Under the pieces are notes generated by a model, which was not told the origin of the DNA, did no database searches, and worked only from the letters and a program-made list of their open reading frames with translations. From positions 1 to 12,722 of the forward strand of contig JAJZPJ010000068.1 in the NCBI GenBank assembly GCA_021811225.1: a DNA stretch of 12,722 bases, given 5' to 3'. Below, one piece after another: positions 7,692-12,722 of this stretch. The stretch is from Pseudomonadota bacterium. Lineage in GTDB: Bacteria; Pseudomonadota; Gammaproteobacteria; Burkholderiales; Rhodocyclaceae. A program made the translations under genes and the position numbers. How positions within the stretch are numbered: the stretch's first letter is position 1; each line of letters begins with the position of its first letter.

Positions 7692-7697
7692 TCTCCT
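7692..7697 (-). promoter_or_regulatory. Ribosome-binding site that fixes the xsc start
   Basis: On the minus strand this reads AGGAGA, 9 bases before the ATG at 7682. Together with the GGAGACA core it matches the sites of the dehydrogenase and transporter genes, and it rules against the longer start at 7715. Confidence 0.7.
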
Positions 7698-7721
7698 GCT
7701 GAGGTTGAAGTTCAATGAACC

Positions 7722-7736
7722 GGTACAATCCGTACC
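7722..7736. promoter_or_regulatory. Perfect palindrome, candidate operator 1 of the xsc/IclR divergent region
   Basis: GGTAC-AATCC-GTACC is a perfect 5-5-5 inverted repeat between the predicted xsc -10 box and the xsc ribosome-binding site, hence probably inside the transcribed leader. A near copy lies at 7803-7817. The position suits a repressor roadblock. Binding by the adjacent IclR protein is inferred. Confidence 0.6.
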
Positions 7737-7756
7737 AGTAAGTGAAATTTCCTCGA

Positions 7757-7785
7757 ACTTTAAATCAGCTTGTGCGGGACGTCAA
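7757..7785 (-). promoter_or_regulatory. Candidate sigma-70 promoter of xsc-pta
   Basis: On the minus strand TTGACG (7780-7785) and TAAAGT (7757-7762) are separated by 17 bases, matching five of six and four of six consensus positions. The predicted start near 7750 gives a leader of about 68 bases that contains operator 1. This is read by eye only. Confidence 0.45.
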
Positions 7786-7802
7786 TATATTTTTCTGAAA
7801 AT

Positions 7803-7817
7803 GATACATTTCGTACC
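7803..7817. promoter_or_regulatory. Imperfect palindrome, candidate operator 2 of the xsc/IclR divergent region
   Basis: GATAC-ATTTC-GTACC has the same 5-5-5 layout as operator 1, with one arm mismatch (four of five bases pair). It covers the position expected for the -35 box of the regulator gene and lies upstream of the xsc promoter. The centres of the two sites are 81 bases apart, so one protein could bind both and either loop the DNA or control each gene separately. Confidence 0.5.
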
Positions 7818-7834
7818 GGAAAAAGAAATTTAAC

Positions 7835-7840
7835 TATAAT
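7835..7840 (+). promoter_or_regulatory. Perfect -10 box of the second IclR regulator, very close to its start codon
   Basis: TATAAT ends only 9 bases before the ATG at 7850. Transcription would start near 7847, leaving almost no leader. The -35 region is weak and overlaps operator 2, which suits an activated or autorepressed promoter. Confidence 0.5.
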
Positions 7841-7849
7841 GGGATCGCC

Positions 7850-8665
7850 ATGAACAAGACCTCACAGAAGCGGGAGCTTGCCCGCGTCGACGGAGACACC
7901 CCGACGCTGCGTCTGTTCGCGTTGCTGGAAGTGATTGCCGAGAAGGACCAGTTGTTCTCCCTGCAAAGCCTGGTGGAAGAGACCGGACTGCCCAAGCCGA
8001 CCCTCCATCGCATGCTGCAGCAACTGGAGAGCGCGGGGATACTGCAGCGCGACGGCGACGGGCGCCACTACAGTACCGGGATGCGCTTGCGGCAGATGGC
8101 CGAGCAACTGCTGCTCAACAACACGGTGCATGGGGCGCGTCACGCGGTGCTGCGCCGGCTGGTCGACCAGGTCGGGGAGAGTTGCAACATCACCGCGCTG
8201 TCGGGCGGCGAGGTGCTGTACCTCGACCGGGTGGAGACGCCGGCGCCGCTGCGCTTCTACCTGCATCCCGGCTCCAAGGTTCCGGCCCACTGCTCGGCCA
8301 GCGGCAAGCTGTTTCTCGCGCAGATGACCCCGAGCCAGCGCAGACGGCTGCTCGAACACGTGCCGCTGGAAAAGTACACCGAACGTACGATCACCGACCA
8401 GGCTGCGCTAGAGCGCGAGATCGCGCGCATCAAGCACGACGGCTATGCGCTCGACGACGAGGAATTCCTGCCGGGACTGATCTGCTTGGCGGTGCTCGTG
8501 CCCGGGCCTGGCGGACGCTCGAACACCGGCATCGCCATCCAGGCGCCGGTGATGCGTCTTTCGCACGACCAGGCGCTGAAACTGCTGCCGGCGCTGCAGC
8601 GCGCCGCCAAGGCGCTGGCAAAAATCGAGGCCGGGGCCACGCCCGACTCGAAGCTGAGCCCGTGA
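7850..8665 (+). CDS. IclR-family transcriptional regulator, probable regulator of xsc-pta
   Basis: A 271-residue regulator with an N-terminal winged helix-turn-helix (about 17-78; recognition part LVEETGLPKPTLHRMLQQLE, 41-60) and an IclR effector domain (about 92-260). That domain includes GESCNITA (109-116), DRVETPAPLRFYLHPGSKVP (126-145) and HCSASGKLFLAQM (147-159). It is divergent from xsc, with two palindromes in the spacer, so xsc-pta is the likely target. The ligand is probably sulfoacetaldehyde or a precursor, since the effector domain strongly resembles that of the regulator at 3295-4149. The ATG has only a weak GGGA upstream, and a TATAAT box lies so close that the mRNA may be nearly leaderless. 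Its stop overlaps the probable GTG start of the CobS-like gene, so at least three genes appear to form one operon. Confidence 0.92.
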   Translation: MNKTSQKRELARVDGDTPTLRLFALLEVIAEKDQLFSLQSLVEETGLPKPTLHRMLQQLESAGILQRDGDGRHYSTGMRLRQMAEQLLLNNTVHGARHAVLRRLVDQVGESCNITALSGGEVLYLDRVETPAPLRFYLHPGSKVPAHCSASGKLFLAQMTPSQRRRLLEHVPLEKYTERTITDQAALEREIARIKHDGYALDDEEFLPGLICLAVLVPGPGGRSNTGIAIQAPVMRLSHDQALKLLPALQRAAKALAKIEAGATPDSKLSP

Positions 8666-9651
8666 CCGTGTCGACAGACGCCGCCCAGATCCGGCTGGAC
8701 CACATGGTCTCGGTGCGCGACGCCTTCGGCATAGACTCCGATCTTAAGGTGCCGGCCTTCGGCACGCGAAACGACCATGTCCCGGAGGTGGATGAGGCCT
8801 ATCGCTTCAACCCGGAGGTCACCCTGGCGATTCTCGCCGGCTTCACCTGGAATCGTCGCGTGATGGTGCAGGGTCTGCACGGCACCGGCAAATCGACCCA
8901 TATCGAACAGGTGGCGGCGCGGCTGAACTGGCCCTGCGTGCGGATCAACCTCGATGGCCACATCAGCCGCCTCGATCTCGTGGGCAAAGACGCCATCGTG
9001 GTCCGCGACGGCCTGCAGCTCACCGAGTTCCAGGAGGGCATCGTGCCCTGGGCGCTGCAGCGGCCGATGGCGATGATCTTCGACGAGTACGACGCCGGCC
9101 GCCCGGACGTGATGTTCGTGATCCAGCGCATCCTGGAACGCGACGGCAAATTCACCCTGCTCGACCAGAACCGGGTGATCCGGCCGCACCCCTGCTTTCG
9201 TCTCTTCGCCACGTCGAACACGGTGGGACTGGGCAATCTGTCGGGCTTGTACCACGGCACCCAGGTGCTCAACCAGGCCCAGGTCGACCGCTGGAACATC
9301 GTCGCCACGCTCAACTATCTGGCCCGGGAGGAGGAAGCGGCGATCGTGCTGGCGCGCGTGCCGGCCAAGGACACCGAACCGGGTCGCAAGCTGGTCGCCG
9401 CGATGGTGGCGGTGGCCGAAATGACCCGCAAGGGCTTCAGCGCCGGCGACCTGTCCACCCTGATGTCGCCGCGCACGGTGATCACCTGGGCCGAGAACTG
9501 CGAAATCTTCCGCGACCCGGCGCTGGCCTTCCGCCTGTCCTTCCTCAACAAGTGCGACGAGACCGAGCGCGCCATCGTGGCCGAGTACTACCAGCGCTGC
9601 TTCGGCGCGGAACTGGATGAATCCTGGATGAGCGAGACGGCGCGGCGATGA
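8662..9651 (+). CDS. cobS: CobS-like AAA+ ATPase (cobaltochelatase ATPase family)
   Basis: A 329-residue AAA+ ATPase of the CobS/MoxR class. Walker A is GLHGTGKST (71-79), Walker B is MAMIFDEYD with Asp141-Glu142, and sensor 1 is Asn186 in FATSN. The segments VSVRDAFGIDSDLKVPAF (17-34), HIEQVAARLNWPCVRINLD (80-98), VGKDAIVV (107-114) and DEYDAGRPDVMFVIQR (141-156) match the classical CobS pattern very closely, and its length is that of CobS. No ATG lies upstream of DHMVSV. GTG at 8662 overlaps the regulator's stop (GTGA), and GTG at 8668 is an alternative. CobS and CobT normally form the ATP-driven ring that works with CobN to insert cobalt in aerobic cobalamin synthesis. No cobN or other cob gene is present here, so the partner may be different. 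The family is certain; the role in this locus is open. Confidence 0.9.
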   Translation: MTVSTDAAQIRLDHMVSVRDAFGIDSDLKVPAFGTRNDHVPEVDEAYRFNPEVTLAILAGFTWNRRVMVQGLHGTGKSTHIEQVAARLNWPCVRINLDGHISRLDLVGKDAIVVRDGLQLTEFQEGIVPWALQRPMAMIFDEYDAGRPDVMFVIQRILERDGKFTLLDQNRVIRPHPCFRLFATSNTVGLGNLSGLYHGTQVLNQAQVDRWNIVATLNYLAREEEAAIVLARVPAKDTEPGRKLVAAMVAVAEMTRKGFSAGDLSTLMSPRTVITWAENCEIFRDPALAFRLSFLNKCDETERAIVAEYYQRCFGAELDESWMSETARR

Positions 9652-11369
9652 CCGTCGGCCGGCTGAAACAGGCCAGGTGGCAGATCGAGGAATTGTGCGC
9701 CGCCACCCTGCGCGCGCTGACCGGCGACGCCGAACTGCACTACCGCGGGCAACGCTTGCACCGCGGCACGCAGCCCTTGCCGCTGCCGGCGCCGCACCTG
9801 CGCCTCGATCCCGAACGCGACCATTTCGCGGACTTTCGCGCCGCCGCCGATGGCATGGCCCTGCGCCTGCTGCACTCGGATGCCGCGCTGCACCGCAGCC
9901 ACCGTCCGGCCGAACCGGTCGAGCGCTCGATCTTCGAGTTGCTCGAACAATTGCGCGTGGAGGCGCTGGTGCCCGCCGTCATGCCCGGCATGGCGGCCAA
10001 CCTGCGCCAGCGTTTCGAGGCCTGGTCGCGGGCGCTCCACCGCGAGGGCATGACCGACAGCCAGCTCGGCCTGCTGCTATTCACGGTGACGCAGATCTGC
10101 TGGTCGCGCCTGAACGCACGGCCGGTGCTCGAAGACACGGAAGGCGTCACCGAAGCGACGCGGGCCGCCATCGCACCCCTGCTGGGCGCGCCGCTGGCCG
10201 GGATCCGGCGCCATCGCCACGATCAAGCGGCATTCTTGCCCCATGCGCTGGAAATCGCGCGCATTGTCGGCGCCACGCTGCGTTTGGCCAGCGCCGGCGG
10301 ATCTGCCGGCGAAATCGCTGAGCCGCGCCGGGAAGAGGAACTGGCGGCGCTGTCGCTGCTGCCGGACTTCGATCAAGCCGGGGGCGGCGGCGGCGCCGCG
10401 GCGAGCCTGGGAGAGGACAAGACGTTGGCCGCAGCCGGGCGCGGCTACCACGTCTATACCACCCGCTTCGACAGCGAAATGGCCGCCGCCGCCCTGGTGC
10501 GCAAGGCCCTGCTGCGGGAATACCGCGAACGCCTCGACCGCCGCATCGCCGGCCAGGGGATCAACATCGTGCGGCTCGCGCGCACGCTCGGCGCCCTGCT
10601 TGCAGAACCCCGCCGCGACGGTTGGCTGTTCGGCGAGGAGGAAGGGCAAGTGGATGGCCGTCGTCTGGCCCAACTGATCAGCTCGCCGTCCGAGCGCCGC
10701 CTGTTCCGCCGGGAGCGACACCAGCCCGCGTCCGACTGCCTGATCAGTTTTCTGGTGGATTGCTCGGGCTCGATGAAAGCCTCCATCGAGCCGGTCGCGA
10801 TGCTGATCGACATCCTGATCCGTGCGCTTGAACTGGTCGGCGTCAGCACCGAGCTGCTTGGCTTCACCACCGGCGCCTGGAACGGTGGCCGCGCCCAGCG
10901 CGAGTGGCTGGATCGGGGCCGGCCGCGCGACCCGGGACGACTCAACGAAGTCTGCCACCTGGTGTTCAAGAGCGCCGACCGCGGCTGGCGGCGGGCCCGA
11001 ACCGATATCGCCGCGCTGCTCAAAGCCGAGCTGTTCCGCGAGGGCATCGATGGCGAGGCGGTGGATTGGGCCTGCGAGCGCATGATCGCCCGCAGCGAAC
11101 CCCGGCGCATCCTGATCGTGATCTCCGATGGCTGCCCTATGGATCGGGCCACGGCGCTCGCCAACGACGCCCTCTATCTGGACAAGCACCTGGGGGAAGT
11201 GCTGGCGCGGCGCGAGCGACAAGGCGCGATCGAGATCCTGGGCCTCGGCATCGGGCAGGACCTGAGCCCCTTCTACCGCAGCCAGCTGAGCATCGACGCC
11301 CCCCATTCGTTCGACAACTCGCTCTTCTTCGCGATCGCGCAACTGATCGGCGGACGGCGCCGGCACTGA
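9648..11369 (+). CDS. cobT: CobT-like VWA-domain protein (cobaltochelatase CobT family)
   Basis: A 573-residue partner of the CobS-like ATPase, starting in an ATGA overlap with it. The N-terminal helical region (1-220) has the CobT-type ERSIFELLEQLRVEAL segment (92-106). A short glycine-rich linker (244-253) precedes GYHVYTTRFDSEMAAAALV (266-284). The C-terminal von Willebrand A domain (about 365-570) has a MIDAS in VDCSGSM (370-376), GFTTGAWNGG (405-414), KSADRGWRRAR (441-451) and VISDGCP (491-497), all close to CobT. It is somewhat shorter than classical CobT (about 630 residues, as I recall), mainly because the acidic linker is reduced. It is probably cytosolic and forms a ring with CobS. 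Codon use is extremely GC-rich (36 of the first 40 codons end in G or C). Without cobN it may serve another client. Confidence 0.88.
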   Translation: MTVGRLKQARWQIEELCAATLRALTGDAELHYRGQRLHRGTQPLPLPAPHLRLDPERDHFADFRAAADGMALRLLHSDAALHRSHRPAEPVERSIFELLEQLRVEALVPAVMPGMAANLRQRFEAWSRALHREGMTDSQLGLLLFTVTQICWSRLNARPVLEDTEGVTEATRAAIAPLLGAPLAGIRRHRHDQAAFLPHALEIARIVGATLRLASAGGSAGEIAEPRREEELAALSLLPDFDQAGGGGGAAASLGEDKTLAAAGRGYHVYTTRFDSEMAAAALVRKALLREYRERLDRRIAGQGINIVRLARTLGALLAEPRRDGWLFGEEEGQVDGRRLAQLISSPSERRLFRRERHQPASDCLISFLVDCSGSMKASIEPVAMLIDILIRALELVGVSTELLGFTTGAWNGGRAQREWLDRGRPRDPGRLNEVCHLVFKSADRGWRRARTDIAALLKAELFREGIDGEAVDWACERMIARSEPRRILIVISDGCPMDRATALANDALYLDKHLGEVLARRERQGAIEILGLGIGQDLSPFYRSQLSIDAPHSFDNSLFFAIAQLIGGRRRH

Positions 11370-11393
11370 GTCTGTCGCGATGAGCCGACGCCC

Positions 11394-11409
11394 GAACCGG
11401 GGACGGTTC
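11394..11409. terminator. Hairpin between convergent cobT-like and acyl-CoA synthetase genes
   Basis: GAACCG-GGGA-CGGTTC is a perfect 6-bp stem with a 4-base loop in the 74-base gap between the two stop codons. Two more GC pairs can form beyond a small bulge. There is no T-run, so it is a possible but not canonical terminator for either strand. Confidence 0.35.
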
Positions 11410-11443
11410 TCGGAATGCCGGCTCTCTCGCGGGTGACGACCGG

Positions 11444-12722
11444 TCAGCTCGCTGCCAGTAACTTCAGACGCTGGACCTTGCCGGACGGGCCCTTCGGCAA
11501 TTCCCCAACAAAGCGGATGATTTTCGGTGTCTTGTATTTGCCCAGGGCGAGCAAACAAAATTGCCGCAAGTCAGACTCCGAGCATTGATGACCGGGCTTC
11601 AACACCACGCAGACCAGGATTTCCTGGCCATAGTGTTCGTCGGGCACGCCCACCGCCGCTGCCTCAAGAATCGCCGGATGCTTGAGAAATGCCTCATCGA
11701 TTTCTCGGGGGGCGATGTTTTCGCCGCCCTTGATGATCAATTCCTTGATGCGGCCGGTAACGAACACGAAACCGTCTTCATCGAGGTAGCCCAGATCGCC
11801 GGTGTGCAACCAGCCGTCGGCGGTGATCGTTCTGGCGGTCTCTTCGGGATTCTTGTAATAGGCCTTCATCACGTTTGCGCCGCGCACCACGATTTCACCG
11901 ATTTCCCGCGGCGCCGCCGTTTTGCCACCGGGCACGACAATCCCGGCTTCGTTGCCGAAGGCCTGTCCGGGACTGCCGATCTTGCGCTTGGCCGGATCCA
12001 GGGGATTCGTGAAGCATGGCGCCGCCGTCTCCGTCAGGCCCATGGTCTCGATCACGCCGATATTGAACTTGTCCTCGAAGGCGCGATGCTGGCTGGGGGC
12101 CAGGGGGGCGGACGCGGACCGGCAGAAACGCAAGCCGCCGATGTCCAGACCGCGCTCGCTCGGATCGGGTCCGTTCAGCAAGTAGGAAATGATCGTCGGA
12201 ACCACATTGATCCAGGTGCAGCGATACTGCACCACAATATCCCAGAAATTGGAAACGCTGAAGCGATGAGGAAGCACGAGACTGCCACCATGAACCAGGG
12301 GAGACGTGGCGGTGACGATTTGGCCATTGATGTGATAGAGCGGTAACGATGCCATGACGCGATCACCCGGCCCCAAATCGTGCGCCGATGACACGAACTG
12401 CCCGCCGGAGATCACCGATCGGTTCGCCAGCACGACCCCCTTCGGTGTCCCGGTGGTACCGGAGGTATACATCATCAGGGCGTCGTCCTCCTCCCCCACC
12501 GGGGGCAGGTCGCCGGTGGCGTCGCCCTCGGGAATGAACTCTGCGCTGTCAATGTCGCATTCGATGACCAGGATCTCTCGCGTCACGTTCGCCAGGGCGG
12601 CGCGCAGACGCGCCGCCTGGTCGAGAGAGACAAAGACGACGCGCGCATCGCTATGGTCCAGAACGTATTCCAGCTGTGACGACTGGGCCATCAGATTGAT
12701 GGGCGTAATGCAGAAGCCGCCG
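11444..12722 (-). CDS. Acyl-CoA synthetase (AMP-dependent synthetase/ligase), 5' end cut by window edge
   Basis: ANL-superfamily enzyme that activates a carboxylic acid to its CoA thioester through an acyl-adenylate. About 425 residues are visible. The frame stays open through the window edge (reading GGFCITPINLMAQSSQLEY), so the ATG at 12691 is internal and the true start lies outside. Motifs are the P-loop YTSGTTGTPKG (about 12437-12469), GLTETAAPC, the hinge region GWLHTGDLGYLDEDGFVFVTGR followed by KELIIKGGENIAPREIDE, and the catalytic lysine in GPSGKVQRLKL near the C-terminus. The acid cannot be named from sequence; medium/long-chain and aromatic acid ligases share these motifs. It converges with the cobST-like operon and has no evident tie to sulfonate metabolism. 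Confidence 0.92.
   Translation of the reverse strand, partial: GGFCITPINLMAQSSQLEYVLDHSDARVVFVSLDQAARLRAALANVTREILVIECDIDSAEFIPEGDATGDLPPVGEEDDALMMYTSGTTGTPKGVVLANRSVISGGQFVSSAHDLGPGDRVMASLPLYHINGQIVTATSPLVHGGSLVLPHRFSVSNFWDIVVQYRCTWINVVPTIISYLLNGPDPSERGLDIGGLRFCRSASAPLAPSQHRAFEDKFNIGVIETMGLTETAAPCFTNPLDPAKRKIGSPGQAFGNEAGIVVPGGKTAAPREIGEIVVRGANVMKAYYKNPEETARTITADGWLHTGDLGYLDEDGFVFVTGRIKELIIKGGENIAPREIDEAFLKHPAILEAAAVGVPDEHYGQEILVCVVLKPGHQCSESDLRQFCLLALGKYKTPKIIRFVGELPKGPSGKVQRLKLLAAS

Noticed and set aside
6162..7718. Long plus-strand open frame (518 codons) opposite xsc
   Set aside because: It is the complement of a high-GC gene. Its translation is dominated by His, Arg, Ala and Gly with no domain, while the minus strand encodes unmistakable Xsc.
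8182..8661. Upstream extension of the CobS-like frame into the IclR gene
   Set aside because: The extra residues overlap the effector domain of a well-supported IclR gene and have no CobS similarity. CobS similarity begins right after the GTG codons at 8662-8668.
8662..11369. Straightforward cobalamin biosynthesis operon
   Set aside because: Only CobS- and CobT-like genes are present, with no cobN or other cob gene and no visible cobalamin riboswitch upstream. The operon begins with an IclR regulator facing xsc.
10077..11558. Minus-strand open frame of 493 codons opposite cobT
   Set aside because: It has low-complexity composition, no domain and runs across the stop of another gene. The plus strand has a clear CobT VWA domain.
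12689..12691. ATG at 12691 as the start of the acyl-CoA synthetase
   Set aside because: The frame remains open upstream to the window edge with a typical family segment (GGFCITPINL), so the ATG is internal and the gene is truncated by the window.

Overview
The window looks like a chromosomal catabolic region of a high-GC proteobacterium. A betaproteobacterium (Burkholderiales/Rhodocyclales type) is my best guess. The protein families fit, and three structural genes (the MFS transporter, the GMC dehydrogenase and xsc) carry a GGAGACA ribosome-binding core just before an ATCATG start context, a form common in that group. I see no rRNA, tRNA, CRISPR array or intact mobile element.

Layout, left to right. 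(1) Bases 1-137 hold three tight GC-rich or palindromic hairpins beyond the 3' end of the first gene. (2) 133-3138, minus strand: a GMC-family FAD alcohol dehydrogenase followed by an MHS-type MFS transporter, apparently one operon. (3) 3295-4149, plus strand: a divergent IclR-family regulator. A perfect palindrome lies in the shared promoter region. (4) 4150-4509: a spacer with hairpins and an AT-rich patch. (5) 4510-4779: a small ORF of unknown function. (6) 4830-7682, minus strand: xsc (sulfoacetaldehyde acetyltransferase) followed by pta (phosphate acetyltransferase). (7) 7850-11369, plus strand: a second IclR regulator translationally coupled to a CobS-like AAA+ ATPase, itself coupled by ATGA overlap to a CobT-like VWA protein. 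The divergent spacer carries two related GGTAC-n5-GTACC-type palindromes. (8) 11444-12722, minus strand: the 3' part of an acyl-CoA synthetase cut by the window edge.

The parts make sense together as isethionate (2-hydroxyethanesulfonate) catabolism. The MFS protein (IseU-like) imports isethionate and the GMC dehydrogenase (IseJ-like) oxidises it to sulfoacetaldehyde. Xsc cleaves that with phosphate to acetyl phosphate and sulfite, and Pta makes acetyl-CoA. Xsc and Pta are recognised with high confidence; the isethionate assignment of the first three genes is inferred from family plus proximity to xsc. Genes for sulfite disposal are not in the window.

The least expected part is the cobST-like pair. 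It is in line with the xsc-side regulator, opposite xsc-pta, with no cobN and no cobalamin gene nearby. Either it is a detached piece of the aerobic cobaltochelatase, or a MoxR/VWA-type pair recruited for remodelling or maturation of an enzyme of sulfonate metabolism. A sampled count of third codon positions also suggests that the ise-like block and the xsc/pta/regulator/cobST block have different histories.
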